A stretch of 64,000 nucleotides of DNA from assembly GCF_027307225.1 (NCBI RefSeq), contig NZ_DAHUXJ010000009.1, forward strand, positions 1 through 64,000. Direction: 5' to 3'. A program made the position numbers and the translations under genes. Position 1 is the stretch's first letter; each line of letters starts with the position of its first letter. Below, piece after piece: positions 36,013-46,117 of this stretch. The notes below the pieces were generated by a model. The model ran no database searches and was not told the DNA's origin. It saw only the letters and a program-made list of their open reading frames with translations. The stretch is from Bradyrhizobium sp. GTDB lineage: Bacteria; Pseudomonadota; Alphaproteobacteria; Rhizobiales; Xanthobacteraceae.

Positions 36013-37629
36013 TCAGTGCGCCGAGCCGCCATCGAGCAGCGGCGTGATGCGGCGGACCGTGACGCGCCGGTTGACGCGGCTCGGCCCGTCGGTCTGCTCC
36101 TTCGGATACTGCGAGCCATAACCCTGCGTGGTCAGGTTCTCCGCCGGCACGTTGAATTGCTGGCTCAGTAACTCGGCGGCGGATTCCGCGCGGCGATCCG
36201 ACAGCGACAGATTGTCGACGGGGTTGCCGACCGCATCGGTATGGCCCTCGATCAGGAACACCTCGCGCGGGTTGCGCGAGATGGCGCGATAGAGGCCGTC
36301 GGCGATCACCTGCAACTTTGCGGCCTGGTCGGGCGGAATGTCCCAAGACCCGGTTTCGAAGTTGATGGTATTGAGATCGATGCTCGGCATCATCAACCGC
36401 ACCGACGGGCTGTAGCGGATTTCATCGAGCGTAAAGCGCCGGTCGATCCGGTCCACCGGCGGGGCTTCCAGTGTCTGGTAGATCACATCCGGCGCGGCCA
36501 CGTCGGCTTCGACGATATAGCGATCATAGGGAATGCGGATCATTGGCGGCGGCAGCTCGACATAGAAACTGCCGACGGCGGAAGGATCGCGGAAGCTGTT
36601 GTCGATGATCACGATCTCGCGGCCCTCGCGATCCCTGCGGATACGGCGCAGCAAGCGTCCATCGGCGCCGGCGATCGTGATGATCTGCGAACCGTCCGGA
36701 CGCACCACAATGGTGCGGGTTTCGCCGCCGACCTGCTGGGTCTGGATATTGCGGGCGCCGAAGCGGAAACGCTCGTCTTCGTCGTGGCGAATGAAAGACT
36801 GACCACTCGGGTCGACGACAATCACACGGCCCGGTTCGGTGAAGACCTTGCGGCCGCCCTGATCGGTTTCGTGACGCTCGGCGTGGAAATCCTCCATCCG
36901 CCGCGGGCCGGGTGCTGCGGCGCCTGGCGCGATCGGCGTCAGTGCCTGCGCCGACCGCGGCACAACAGGAATCGGTGCGGCAACGGCTGGCGGCGGACGG
37001 CGCGCCATGGTGGCGGCGGCCGGCGGAAGTGACGTCTGGCCCCCCGGTGCTGCGCCCCGCGGCGCTTGTTGAGGCGCGGCTGCCGGAGGTACTGGGGGTT
37101 GACCTGGGTGCGGCACCGGCTGAGGTGCGGCTGCGGGAGGCGCCGGTGGTTGGCCGGTGTGCGGCGCTTGCTGAGGCGCGGCCGGCGGCGGTTGAGGCGG
37201 CGTCATCTTCTGCTGCCGCTCGCGCTCCATTTCGTGTCCACGCTCCTGTGGCTGCGCTGCGGGTGCGGCAGGAGGCTTCGGAGCGGCAGGCGCAGGTGCT
37301 GCCGCAGGCGGCGGTGTATGCGGGGCGGCCGCGGGCGGCGGCGCCGACGGATGCTGCGGTGGTGGTGGTGGTGGTGCTGCTGGATGCTGCGGCGGTGGCG
37401 GCGCCTGATGTTGTGGCGGCTGCGGCGCTCCCGGCCGCGCGGGTGGAGCTCCCTTCGGCGCTTCCTTCGGCGCTTCCTTGGGCGCCTGCTTGGGCTTGCC
37501 GTCGGGACCCAACTCCTCTCTCTGCTGCGCCACCACGATCGGTGCGCTTTGCGCGTGCGATGGGGTGGTTGACAGTTGCATGGCCGTCAATGCGGTCGTG
37601 GCAAGCAGAGCTAGTTGTCGTTTTGTCAT
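36013..37629 (-). CDS. OmpA-family protein with long proline-rich region
   Basis: 538 aa. Signal peptide 1-26 (ending SHA), then about 220 residues rich in Pro, Ala and Gln, a central Asp/Arg-rich region with repeated short beta motifs (VVRPDGSQIITIAGADGR), and a C-terminal OmpA-like peptidoglycan-binding domain (about 435-530) with the ligand signature EGHTDAVG and NRRV. Probably an outer-membrane-to-peptidoglycan link; the low-complexity region may cross the periplasm. ATG 37629 starts the signal peptide; earlier in-frame codons reach 37827 and are not needed. Confidence 0.85.
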   Translation of the reverse strand: MTKRQLALLATTALTAMQLSTTPSHAQSAPIVVAQQREELGPDGKPKQAPKEAPKEAPKGAPPARPGAPQPPQHQAPPPPQHPAAPPPPPPQHPSAPPPAAAPHTPPPAAAPAPAAPKPPAAPAAQPQERGHEMERERQQKMTPPQPPPAAPQQAPHTGQPPAPPAAAPQPVPHPGQPPVPPAAAPQQAPRGAAPGGQTSLPPAAATMARRPPPAVAAPIPVVPRSAQALTPIAPGAAAPGPRRMEDFHAERHETDQGGRKVFTEPGRVIVVDPSGQSFIRHDEDERFRFGARNIQTQQVGGETRTIVVRPDGSQIITIAGADGRLLRRIRRDREGREIVIIDNSFRDPSAVGSFYVELPPPMIRIPYDRYIVEADVAAPDVIYQTLEAPPVDRIDRRFTLDEIRYSPSVRLMMPSIDLNTINFETGSWDIPPDQAAKLQVIADGLYRAISRNPREVFLIEGHTDAVGNPVDNLSLSDRRAESAAELLSQQFNVPAENLTTQGYGSQYPKEQTDGPSRVNRRVTVRRITPLLDGGSAH

Positions 37630-37877
37630 GCGCTTTGGGTCCCAGGGAAGTTTCGACGGTGTCAGGGCGGAGGGAAGATCGAGGAGGGGAATTGAAATCA
37701 ACAAACGCCGACGATCAACGGACAAGCGTTGGGCCGGATTGTGGCGGGCTTCAAACAGGAACGAGGATTTATTTGCGGAACTGCGCGGCTTTGACGCGCG
37801 CTGGTTCATCACGCGTTCACAGCGCAAGTCGCAGCGCGCCTGAGCGCGTCATTCGCAGCCAAAGCCGTCTGGCGAAG

Positions 37878-38102
37878 TCACGCGTCCATTGCCGGCGGTG
37901 GCGAGGTGGGGTCAGGCGGGACGCCGGGCACCGGCAATTCGTCCGGCAGATTGCCGGGCAATTCATCGGGGCTCATCGGTTCGCCGGGTTCGTGCACCGG
38001 CGGCGGAATTTCGCGCCTGGGATTCCCGGGCGGGTCTTCCCGCAGCGGCTCGGTGGGCTGCCCGGGCGGGATCGGCGGATCTTCGGATGGATCGATTGGC
38101 AT
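37878..38102 (-). CDS. Small proline-rich protein, unknown function
   Basis: 74 aa with about one third proline plus many Glu/Asp (MPIDPSEDPPIPPG...). No signal peptide and no known domain. Codon use and third-position GC look coding, but there is no strong ribosome site. It lies between the OmpA-like gene and sdhB, all on the minus strand. Could be a spurious frame. Confidence 0.45.
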   Translation of the reverse strand: MPIDPSEDPPIPPGQPTEPLREDPPGNPRREIPPPVHEPGEPMSPDELPGNLPDELPVPGVPPDPTSPPPAMDA

Positions 38103-38185
38103 CGCATCGTCACTCGGTCATGCACGACTGAGCCGCTAACGACTTCCGTTGAGCGATGTTCCTAAGCGCGCGATCCGGTAAATGC

Positions 38186-38968
38186 CTAGACCTGCCGTTC
38201 GACCATCTTCAGCTTGAGCTCGGCGATGGCTTCGGAGGGATTGAGTCCCTTCGGACACGCCTTGGCGCAGTTCATGATGGTATGGCAGCGATAGAGGCGG
38301 AACGGATCTTCGAGATTGTCGAGCCGCTCGCCGGTCGCCTCATCGCGCGAGTCGGTGACCCAACGCGTCGCTTGCAACAGCGCGGCCGGACCCAGGAAGC
38401 GTTCGCTGTTCCACCAGTAGCTCGGGCAGGAGGTCGAGCAGCAGGCGCATAGAATGCACTCGTAAAGTCCGTCGAGTTTTTCGCGGTCCTCGTGGCTCTG
38501 CCGCCATTCGCGCTGCGGGGTCGGCGTGGTCGTCTTCAGCCACGGCTCGATCGAGGCATATTGCGCGTAGAAATTGGTGAGGTCGGGCACGAGGTCCTTG
38601 ACCACCGGCTGGTGCGGCAGCGGGTTGATCTTCACGGCGCCGTCCTTCACGTCGTGCATCGACTTGGTGCAGGCAAGCGTGTTCTGGCCATCGATGTTCA
38701 TCGCGCAGGAGCCGCACACGCCCTCGCGGCAGGAGCGACGGAAAGTCAGCGTCGGATCGATGTGGTTCTTGATCCAGATCAGCCCGTCCAGCACCATCGG
38801 GCCGCAATCATGGGTGTCGATGTAATAGGTGTCGACGCTCGGATTTTTGCCGTCGTCCGGATTCCAGCGATAGATCTTGAATTCGCGCATCTCGGTGGCG
38901 CCGGGCGGCTTGGGCCATACCTTGCCGCCCGTGATCCTCGAATTCTTCGGAAGTGCGAATTCAACCAT
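38186..38968 (-). CDS. sdhB: Succinate dehydrogenase iron-sulfur subunit
   Basis: 260 aa. [2Fe-2S] ligands CREGVCGSC plus Cys100 (80, 85, 88, 100), then [11 protein letters not shown] (171-181) and [17 protein letters not shown] (228-244), which bind the [4Fe-4S] and [3Fe-4S] clusters. It passes electrons from SdhA FAD to quinone in complex II. Last gene of sdhCDAB, 13 bp after sdhA. Confidence 0.97.
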   Translation of the reverse strand: MVEFALPKNSRITGGKVWPKPPGATEMREFKIYRWNPDDGKNPSVDTYYIDTHDCGPMVLDGLIWIKNHIDPTLTFRRSCREGVCGSCAMNIDGQNTLACTKSMHDVKDGAVKINPLPHQPVVKDLVPDLTNFYAQYASIEPWLKTTTPTPQREWRQSHEDREKLDGLYECILCACCSTSCPSYWWNSERFLGPAALLQATRWVTDSRDEATGERLDNLEDPFRLYRCHTIMNCAKACPKGLNPSEAIAELKLKMVERQV

Positions 38969-38981
38969 TGATCTTGCCTAA

Positions 38982-40823
38982 CTAGTACACCCGCGCCTTC
39001 GGCGGAATGTATTGAACGTCGTTGGTCATGGTGTAGTTGTGCACCGGACGGTAATCGATCGCGGTATTACCCTTTTCATCCATCCAGGCCAGCGTGTGCT
39101 TCATCCAGTTCTGGTCGTCGCGGGCGGCGAAATCCTCGCGCGCATGCGCGCCGCGGCTTTCGGCGCGGTTGGCTGCGGAGTCCATCGTCACCACCGCTTG
39201 AACGATCAGATTGTCGAACTCGAGCGTCTCGACCAGGTCGGAATTCCAGACCAGCGAGCGATCGGAGACCGAAACATCGCCGATCCCGCCATGCACCTTG
39301 TGAATCAGATTCTGGCCTTCGTTCAGTACTTCGCCGGTGCGGAACACGGCGCAGTTGTTCTGCATCACGTGCTGCATGCTTTCGCGCAGTTTTGCGGTCG
39401 GCGTACTGCCGGCAGCATAGCGATAGTGATCGAGCCGGCCGAGCGCCCTGTCGGCGGAGTCGGCGGGCAAATCCGGCTGCTTGCCGTTCGGCGTGATTTT
39501 CTCGGCGCAGCGCAAGGCAGCCGCGCGGCCGAACACCACGAGATCGATCAGCGAGTTCGAGCCGAGCCGGTTGGCGCCGTGTACCGATACGCAAGCGGCC
39601 TCGCCGATTGCCATCAGGCCGGACACGACGGAGTTCTCGTCGCCATCCTTCTTGGTCAGCACCTCGGCATGATAATTGGTCGGGATGCCACCCATATTGT
39701 AGTGCACCGTCGGCAGGATCGGGATCGGCTCGCGCGTGACATCGACATTGGCGAAGATCTTTGCCGATTCGGAAATGCCGGGCAGGCGTTCGTGCAACAC
39801 CTTCGGATCGAGATGGTCGAGGTGCAGGAAGATGTGGTCTTTCTTCTTGCCGACGCCGCGGCCTTCGCGGATCTCGATGGTCATCGCGCGCGAAACGACG
39901 TCGCGCGAGGCGAGGTCCTTGGCGGAGGGTGCGTAGCGCTCCATGAAGCGCTCGCCTTCCGAATTGACGAGATAGCCGCCTTCGCCGCGCGCACCCTCGG
40001 TGACGAGGCATCCCGTACCGTAAATGCCGGTCGGATGGTATTGCACGAACTCGAGGTCCTGCAGTGGCAGGCCGGCGCGCAAGGTCATGCCGCCACCGTC
40101 GCCGGTGCAGGTGTGCGCGGACGTGCACGAGGCATAGGCGCGGCCATAGCCGCCGGTCGCGAGGATCGTGGTCTGGGCGCGGAAGCGATGCAGTGTGCCG
40201 TCGTCGAGCTTCAGCGCGATCACGCCGCGGCAGGCGCCCTGGTCGTCCATGATCAAATCGATGGCGTAGAATTCGATGTAGAATTCCGCCGAATGCCGCA
40301 GCGCCTGGCCGTACATGGTGTGCAGCATCGCATGGCCGGTGCGGTCCGCCGCGGCGCAGGTGCGCTGTGCCTGGCCCTTGCCGTAGTCCATCGTCATGCC
40401 GCCGAACGGCCGCTGATAGATCTTGCCGTCCTCGGTGCGCGAAAACGGCACGCCCCAATGTTCGAGCTCGTAAACCGCTTCGGGCGCATTGCGCACCATG
40501 TATTCGATCGCGTCCTGGTCGCCGAGCCAGTCCGACCCTTTCACGGTATCGTACATGTGCCAGCGCCAGTCGTCCGGGTGCATGTTGCCGAGTGATGCCG
40601 AGATACCGCCTTGAGCAGCGACGGTGTGAGAACGCGTCGGAAATACCTTGGTGATGCAGGCGGTGCGAAGCCCGGCCTCGCCGCAGCCGACGACGGCGCG
40701 CAATCCGGCGCCGCCGGCGCCAACCACCACGACATCATAGGTGTGGTCTTCGATGGGATAGGCTTTGCTGTTGGTGGCCGGGCTACCCTTGCCGTTCGCC
40801 GAGCCGTTGCCGCCCGCGGTCAT
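38982..40823 (-). CDS. sdhA: Succinate dehydrogenase flavoprotein subunit
   Basis: 613 aa. FAD-binding [12 protein letters not shown] (32-43), covalent-FAD histidine in SHTVAAQGG (His66), substrate region HPTGIYGTG and the NRLGSNSL motif are present. Oxidises succinate to fumarate on the cytoplasmic face. The first 20 residues are a Gly/Ser/Asn-rich extension before the conserved YPIEDHTYD. Two bases separate it from the upstream sdhD stop. Confidence 0.97.
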   Translation of the reverse strand: MTAGGNGSANGKGSPATNSKAYPIEDHTYDVVVVGAGGAGLRAVVGCGEAGLRTACITKVFPTRSHTVAAQGGISASLGNMHPDDWRWHMYDTVKGSDWLGDQDAIEYMVRNAPEAVYELEHWGVPFSRTEDGKIYQRPFGGMTMDYGKGQAQRTCAAADRTGHAMLHTMYGQALRHSAEFYIEFYAIDLIMDDQGACRGVIALKLDDGTLHRFRAQTTILATGGYGRAYASCTSAHTCTGDGGGMTLRAGLPLQDLEFVQYHPTGIYGTGCLVTEGARGEGGYLVNSEGERFMERYAPSAKDLASRDVVSRAMTIEIREGRGVGKKKDHIFLHLDHLDPKVLHERLPGISESAKIFANVDVTREPIPILPTVHYNMGGIPTNYHAEVLTKKDGDENSVVSGLMAIGEAACVSVHGANRLGSNSLIDLVVFGRAAALRCAEKITPNGKQPDLPADSADRALGRLDHYRYAAGSTPTAKLRESMQHVMQNNCAVFRTGEVLNEGQNLIHKVHGGIGDVSVSDRSLVWNSDLVETLEFDNLIVQAVVTMDSAANRAESRGAHAREDFAARDDQNWMKHTLAWMDEKGNTAIDYRPVHNYTMTNDVQYIPPKARVY

Positions 40824-40825
40824 CG

Positions 40826-41233
40826 TTACACTCCGGACGCAAGTTTGAGGATGGCGTAGATCGAGGCCAGAGCGACCGCGAAGCAGAAGAAATTATTGGC
40901 CATGATCGCCGCGAGCTTCAGCGGCTCGTGGTGCACGTAGTCCTCGATCACCACCTGCATGCCGATCTTCATGTGCCAGGTACTGGCGATGATGAACAAG
41001 AGCAGGATGATCGCAACCAGCGGCGAGCCGAGCATCTGCGCGGCGCCGGCATGGTTGCTGCCGAGCAGCATCATCACCACGACAATGACCGGCACCATCA
41101 GGAGCACCATGGCGACCGCGGTGATGCGCTGTCGCCAGAAGTCCGTGGTGCCGGAATGCGAGGAGCCGAGATTGCGAACGCGACCGAGCGGCGTGCGCAT
41201 CGACTTCACGCTCTCGGCGTCGGGCGCGCTCAT
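40826..41233 (-). CDS. sdhD: Succinate dehydrogenase membrane anchor subunit
   Basis: 135 aa with three transmembrane helices (about 38-58, 66-86, 105-130). The conserved [16 protein letters not shown] (about 86-101) contains a heme-ligand-type histidine. Anchors SdhAB with SdhC and forms the quinone site. Its ATG overlaps the sdhC stop by four bases. Confidence 0.94.
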   Translation of the reverse strand: MSAPDAESVKSMRTPLGRVRNLGSSHSGTTDFWRQRITAVAMVLLMVPVIVVVMMLLGSNHAGAAQMLGSPLVAIILLLFIIASTWHMKIGMQVVIEDYVHHEPLKLAAIMANNFFCFAVALASIYAILKLASGV

Positions 41234-41625
41234 CGGCCGCCTCCGATCATATAGGCCACGATCCAGAGCAGCACGGTTGCCGAAATGCCGGCGACCAGCG
41301 CTCCCCAGGTCATCGCCTCGCGCTCATTGGGCTTGAAGCCGTAGCCGAGGTCCCAGACCAGATGCCGGATGCCGCTGAACAAATGATGCAACAGCGCCCA
41401 CGTGTAGCCGAACACGATCAGGCGGCCGATGAGACTTCCGATAAAATCGTGGACATGGGCATAGGCAGTGGGGCCGGAGGCGGCGGCGATCAGCCACCAT
41501 GCCAGCAGCAGCGTGCCGAAATAAAGCGCAAAACCAGTGGCCCGATGGATGATGGAGAGCGCCATCGTCAGGGTCCAGCGATAGGTTAGGAATGGTGAAA
41601 GCGGTCTTTCGATCCTGATGGTCAT
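41230..41625 (-). CDS. sdhC: Succinate dehydrogenase cytochrome b556 subunit
   Basis: 131 aa with three helices. SIIHRATG (about 24-31) and [13 protein letters not shown] (about 80-92) are the family signatures, including the heme histidine. First gene of sdhCDAB; the promoter should lie in the 210 bp upstream, before the LysR gene stop. I recognise no specific operator there. Confidence 0.95.
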   Translation of the reverse strand: MTIRIERPLSPFLTYRWTLTMALSIIHRATGFALYFGTLLLAWWLIAAASGPTAYAHVHDFIGSLIGRLIVFGYTWALLHHLFSGIRHLVWDLGYGFKPNEREAMTWGALVAGISATVLLWIVAYMIGGGR

Positions 41626-41835
41626 CGGGGGCGCTTTGATGTTTTGGCGGGACTCCGCGACGAGCCCTTCTTTGGGATCGCGGTAGACGATTCCTATTTA
41701 CGAAGTCGAAACAGCCAGTGCAATGGCAGAATCCCTCCCCTGCGAACGGCAGTTCATAGCTTCAGATGAGCCTTGCATTATTGGGGGATTGAACGATCCA
41801 GGGGCGGTCTTCTGCTGGTATACCTGAAGCACGAT

Positions 41836-42789
41836 TCATGAACGTTCAGCCGCTGGAGCATTCGTGACCGAAGACCGCGTCGGCCGTGACCCGAACGGAT
41901 CGAGCCGGCGCCATCGCTCGGCGAGATAGTCGGCGAAGACGCGTGTCTTTGGCGAGGCCAGTCTCGCCGACTGAAACAACACGTTGAGAGGGGCGGGCGG
42001 CGGTTCGAAATCTCTCAGGACGCGGACGAGACGTCCGCCGGAGAGTTCGCGCTTGACCAGCCAGGAAGGGACCCTGACGACGCCAGCGCCTTGCTCTGCT
42101 GCGAGGACGAGCGCGTCCAGACTGTTGATCCAGAGTCTCGGCGAGATCGCGACCCTGGATTGCGGCTTTGCTTCCTTGCCAAAGTGCCATTCACCGAGGC
42201 CCGGCGTCTCGGAGAAGGCGAGACAATCATGTTCGGACAATTCGGCTGGTGTTGTCGGCGTGCCGCGTCGCTTCAGATAGCACGGCGCCGCGCAGACGAT
42301 CATCTGGATGTCGGCGAGCTTGCGGACGATGAGCTGCGAATTCGGAAGGTGCCCGATGCGAAGCGCGACATGGATGTCCTCCTCCAGCATGTCCACGGCT
42401 CGATCGACGAGTTGCAAGTCGATGGAGAGGGAAGGATAGAGCCGCAAGAACTCCGCCAATACCGGCGCGACCAACGCGCGGCCGATCAGGGTGGGTACGC
42501 TCACACGCAGCCGCCCTGTCGGCTCCTGATGATTTGCCGTTAGTGACGTTTCGATCTGTTTGAGTTCCGCAAGAACAGCCTTGGCCCGCTCATAGAGCAT
42601 CCGGCCCTCGTCCGTCAGCGTGAGGCGGCGGGTCGTCCGCCGCACGAATTGGATCCCGAAGTGCTGTTCGAGCGCGGAGAGCTTCCGGCTGACCGAGGTC
42701 AGCGAACTCGAGAGCGATCGCGCCGCTTTGGACAAGCTCCCCGTCTCCACCACGCGCACAAACGTCGCGAGGGCTGCGAGTTGATCCAC
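41836..42789 (-). CDS. LysR-family transcription regulator
   Basis: 317 aa. N-terminal winged HTH with FVRVVETGSLSKAARSLSSS and SRKLSALEQHFG, then a periplasmic-binding-like effector domain. GTG 42789 (MDQLAALATF) is preferred because GGAAGG lies nine bases upstream; the ATG at 42855 would add an atypical 22-residue extension. Divergent from a TSUP transporter gene with 202 bp between starts, so it may regulate that transporter. Confidence 0.9.
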   Translation of the reverse strand: MDQLAALATFVRVVETGSLSKAARSLSSSLTSVSRKLSALEQHFGIQFVRRTTRRLTLTDEGRMLYERAKAVLAELKQIETSLTANHQEPTGRLRVSVPTLIGRALVAPVLAEFLRLYPSLSIDLQLVDRAVDMLEEDIHVALRIGHLPNSQLIVRKLADIQMIVCAAPCYLKRRGTPTTPAELSEHDCLAFSETPGLGEWHFGKEAKPQSRVAISPRLWINSLDALVLAAEQGAGVVRVPSWLVKRELSGGRLVRVLRDFEPPPAPLNVLFQSARLASPKTRVFADYLAERWRRLDPFGSRPTRSSVTNAPAAERS

Positions 42790-42991
42790 CAGATTGATCC
42801 TTCCGATTTTCGCAAGGATGTTAGTCCATAGCGTCAATACTCCCGGAATAAACAATAGTCTATCTTCGCCGGCAGCTTTTCGCGGAGGTCATCATGGATC
42901 GCTTTCTCAAGCCGGCTCGCCATCGTGAGTCGCGCAGTTCGTCCCGCCGCGAATTCGGGGCAAACCGGTTGCCGGATTGCCGAGACGCACG

Positions 42992-43855
42992 ATGACCATC
43001 GCCGGACTCAACGCCCCAGAAGTTCTCGAACTGGCCGTGCTGCTGGTCGCGGTCGGAGCACTTGCCGGGTTTCTCGCCGGCCTGTTCGGCATCGGCGGCG
43101 GCGCCATTCTGGTGCCGGTGTTTTACGAGTGCTTTCGCCTCGCCGGTGTTCCGCTCGAGGTGCGGATGCCGCTTTGCGTCGGCACCTCCCTTGCCGTCAT
43201 CATTCCGACCTCGATCAGCTCTTACCGCGCCCATTTCGCCCGCGGCGCCATCGACAAGGAGGTGCTGCGTGCCTGGTGGCTGCCGATCCTGATCGGGGTG
43301 CTTTCGAGCAGCGTGATCGCGCGTTATGCGCCCGAGCGGCTGTTCAAGATCGTGTTCGTGCTGGTGGCTTATTTCGCGACCGTGCGGCTGCTGACGGCCA
43401 ACGAGAACTGGAAGCTTGGCAACGATCTTCCGAAGGGGCCGGTGATGCGCGTCTTCGGCTTCTTTGTCGGCTTGCTGGCGACGCTGATGGGGGTCGGTGG
43501 CGGGCTGTTCGCCAATCTGCTGATGACCTTTTACGGCCGCCCGATCCATCAGGGCGTGGCGACCTCGTCCGCGATCGCGGTGCTCGTCTCAATTCCGGGG
43601 GCGCTCGGCTATATCTATGCCGGCTGGCCGGCGGCGGCGCACTATCCCGACGTGGCGGCGCTGCAGGCTCCGCTTGCGCTCGGCTATGTCTCGCTGATCG
43701 GCGCGGTGCTGGTGATGCCGACAAGCCTTTTGACGGCTCCGCTCGGCGTGCGGGTCGCGCACGCGCTGTCGAAAAAGACGCTCGAGCGTGCCTACGGAAC
43801 GTATCTCCTCATCGTCGGCACTCGCTTTGCGATCAGTCTGTGGAATGGCGGGTAG
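42992..43855 (+). CDS. TSUP-family (TauE/SafE) anion exporter
   Basis: 287 aa with about eight hydrophobic helices. The duplicated family motif is visible as GFLAGLFGIGGGAILVPV near 27-44 and a second half GLLATLMGVGGGLFANLL. Members export sulfite, sulfoacetate or related organosulfur anions. ATG 42992 is chosen over a TTG five codons upstream. Probable target of the divergent LysR regulator. Substrate not inferable. Confidence 0.9.
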   Translation: MTIAGLNAPEVLELAVLLVAVGALAGFLAGLFGIGGGAILVPVFYECFRLAGVPLEVRMPLCVGTSLAVIIPTSISSYRAHFARGAIDKEVLRAWWLPILIGVLSSSVIARYAPERLFKIVFVLVAYFATVRLLTANENWKLGNDLPKGPVMRVFGFFVGLLATLMGVGGGLFANLLMTFYGRPIHQGVATSSAIAVLVSIPGALGYIYAGWPAAAHYPDVAALQAPLALGYVSLIGAVLVMPTSLLTAPLGVRVAHALSKKTLERAYGTYLLIVGTRFAISLWNGG

Positions 43856-43932
43856 TGCCGCTGCCCAAGAGGCGACATCGCGGGCTCGGCCTCTTATAAT
43901 AGGGTTGCGACGGAAACCAGAACGGCAACATT

Positions 43933-44396
43933 GTGCGCACTCTATCGTCGGCCTGGACGTTCACGGCGAAGTTTGTATTTCCAGTTATCTGGATATCGGG
44001 CTTTGGATTGGGAACCGTCCTTCTTTGGTTAGACGGCCTGCATGACAAGAACGACGCGGTGCCGTTTAAGCTTATTTTTCTTGGAATTTGGATTGGAGCT
44101 TCAGCATTCATCCTGTGGGCTAACGCCGGCCTAAAGAGACTACGTGTAGACGAGCGAGAGCTCTTCATTTCCAACTACTTTCGAGAGATTTGCGTCCCTC
44201 TGAGCGCCGTTATAGACGTCGCTGGCTAAATTCTCGGCCAGTCACAATCTATTTCAGGGACGTCACTGAGTTTGGTGATCGAGTGACATTCATACCTGAA
44301 TGGCGCATTCGCATCCGATTTTGGCGCACAGACCCTGTTGTCGACGAGTTGAAGCAGTTAGCAGGACTAGGTCCGAGAGACTATTTGCCCGCGTAA
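43933..44396 (+). pseudogene. Frameshifted small membrane protein gene, AT-rich
   Basis: Two frames together look like one gene. 43933-44229 encodes 98 aa with two helices (about 12-32, 45-63), then KRLRVDERELFISNYFREI; it stops just after VPLSAVIDV. The next frame from about 44211 continues with RWLNSRPVTIYFRDVTEF and ends at 44396, giving a normal PH-like tail. A single-base (or 3n+1) deletion near 44215-44228 would explain it; sequencing error is possible. GC counted by hand over 43920-44100 is about 49 percent, well below neighbours, which hints at transfer. Its end overlaps convergent matB by 16 bp. Confidence 0.7.
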
Positions 44397-45922
44397 ATAT
44401 CCTTGTACGTCTCGCGCAGGATGTTCTTCTGCACCTTGCCCATGGTGTTGCGCGGCAATTCGTCGACCACGAACACGCGCTTGGGCATCTTGAACTTGGC
44501 GAGACGACCTTCGAGCGCCTTCAGCACCGAGCCCTCGTCGATTTTGGCGTTCTTGTCGCAGACCACGACCGCCGTGACGCCCTCGCCGAAATCGGCATGC
44601 GGCACGCCGATCACGGCCGACTCGACCACGCCCGGCATGGCGTCGATCTCGCTCTCGATTTCCTTGGGGTAAACGTTGAAGCCGCCGGAGATCACGAGAT
44701 CCTTGCCGCGGCCGAGAATGTGCACGTAACCCTTGGCGTCGATCTTGCCGATGTCGCCGGTGATGAAGAAGCCGTCGCTGCGGAATTCCGCTTTGGTCTT
44801 TTCCGGCATCCGCCAATAGCCCTTGAACACGTTGGGGCCCTTCACCTCGATCATGCCGATTTCTTCCGGCGCCAGCACTTTGGCAGTTTCCGGATCGGTG
44901 ACGCGCACCGAAACGCCGGGCAGCCCATGGCCGACCGCGCCGGGAACGCGTTCGCCGTCGTAGGGGTTCGAGGTGTTCATGTTGGTTTCGGTCATGCCGT
45001 AGCGTTCGAGCACGGCGTGGCCGGTGCGCGCGAACCATTCGCGGTGGGTGTCGGCCAAAAGCGGCGCCGAGCCTGACACGAACAGCCGCATATGCTTGGC
45101 GGTTTCCTTGTTCAGCGCCGGGTTCTGCAACAGCCGCGTGTAGAAGGTCGGCACGCCCATCAGCACGGTCGCGCGCGCCATCAGCTTGATGATCAGATCC
45201 GGATCGAACTTCGGCAGGAAGATCATCGAGCCGCGCGCAAACAGCGTGATGTTGCTCGCCACGAACAGGCCGTGGGTATGATAGATCGGCAGCGCGTGGA
45301 TCAGGACATCCTTGTCGGTGAAACCCCAGTAGTCGACCAGCGTCAGCGAATTCGACGCCAGATTATCATGCGACAGCATCGCGCCTTTGGACCGCCCCGT
45401 GGTTCCGGAAGTGTAGAGGATGGCGGCGAGATCGTCGTTTTCGCGCGGCACGGTCGTAAAGGTGGACTGTGCCTTGTCGGCGGCGTCCGACAGCGATCCC
45501 TTGCCGTCGGGGCCCAGCGTTTCGACCTTGGCGCCGACCTTCGCCGCGATCGCAGTGATACCGGCCGCTTTCGATGGGTCGCACACCACCAGCGACGGCT
45601 CGGCGTCGGTGATGAAATATTCGAGCTCGTTGAGCGTGTAGGCGGTGTTGAGCGGCAGATAGACCGCGCCGGCGCGTACCGTGGCCAGATAGAGCACGAG
45701 GCCCGTCACCGATTTTTCGGTTTGTGCGGCAACCCGGTCGCCTGGCTTCACGCCGCGATCGACCAGCACGTTGGCGATCTGTCCGGCGCGCGCGACAAGG
45801 TCGCCATAGCTGATGTGCTTCCCATCAAGGGTTTCGATGGCGAGGCGGCGCGGATCGTCGACGCCGTCGAACAGGCGGGAAAACAGGTTGGCGTTCGTGA
45901 TGGTCTTGTGCTGCGCATTCAT
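44381..45922 (-). CDS. matB: Malonyl-CoA synthetase
   Basis: 513 aa acyl-adenylate-forming ligase converting malonate, ATP and CoA to malonyl-CoA. The P-loop-like YTSGTTGRSKGAMLSH (about 168-183), ERYGMTETNMNTSN and the C-terminal catalytic lysine in NTMGKVQKNILRETYK are present. The whole protein closely resembles the characterised Rhodopseudomonas palustris MatB as I remember it, including HALPIYHTHGLFVASN. No malonate decarboxylase or matA gene is adjacent. Repeat copy 5 starts 28 bp upstream of the start codon. Confidence 0.93.
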   Translation of the reverse strand: MNAQHKTITNANLFSRLFDGVDDPRRLAIETLDGKHISYGDLVARAGQIANVLVDRGVKPGDRVAAQTEKSVTGLVLYLATVRAGAVYLPLNTAYTLNELEYFITDAEPSLVVCDPSKAAGITAIAAKVGAKVETLGPDGKGSLSDAADKAQSTFTTVPRENDDLAAILYTSGTTGRSKGAMLSHDNLASNSLTLVDYWGFTDKDVLIHALPIYHTHGLFVASNITLFARGSMIFLPKFDPDLIIKLMARATVLMGVPTFYTRLLQNPALNKETAKHMRLFVSGSAPLLADTHREWFARTGHAVLERYGMTETNMNTSNPYDGERVPGAVGHGLPGVSVRVTDPETAKVLAPEEIGMIEVKGPNVFKGYWRMPEKTKAEFRSDGFFITGDIGKIDAKGYVHILGRGKDLVISGGFNVYPKEIESEIDAMPGVVESAVIGVPHADFGEGVTAVVVCDKNAKIDEGSVLKALEGRLAKFKMPKRVFVVDELPRNTMGKVQKNILRETYKDIYAGK

Positions 45923-45949
45923 GCATCATTCCGATCGGCAAGAGCGGCG

Positions 45950-46117
45950 CTAGTGGTCCGATTCCAACATTCGCATCCCTTCTCAGCGGGCATCTTTGCG
46001 AAGGTTGGAATCATAGGACCACTAGCAAGGATATGTTTCTAGTGGAGTTTAGGATTTGACATTCGCTTTCCGAGTTTGCGGCTAGGTCGGTAGCGAATGT
46101 CAAATCCACTCCACTAG
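45950..46117 (-). repeat. XY paired-hairpin repeat, copy 5
   Basis: Y first: CTAGTGGTCC (45950-45959) with GGACCACTAG (46016-46025), inner GATTCCAACATTCGCA (45960-45975) with 45997-46012 (one A-G mismatch), 21 nt loop. Spacer CAAGGATATGTTT between CTAGs. X: CTAGTGGAGT (46039-46048) with ACTCCACTAG (46108-46117), inner GGATTTGACATTCGCT (46052-46067) with 46092-46107, 24 nt loop. The loops match copy 4 only as reverse complements, so the unit is inverted. It lies in the 611 bp between divergent matB and the fasciclin gene; the remaining DNA holds no gene I can support. Confidence 0.9.

Noticed and set aside
37066..37572. Arg/Cys-rich plus-strand frame within the OmpA-like gene
   Set aside because: Low-complexity antisense product of the proline-rich coding region (CCG/CGG bias).
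39012..40595. Long plus-strand open frame (527 codons) opposite sdhA
   Set aside because: It is the antisense of a certain sdhA gene in a high-GC genome, where reverse frames stay open by codon bias; the protein has no recognisable domain.
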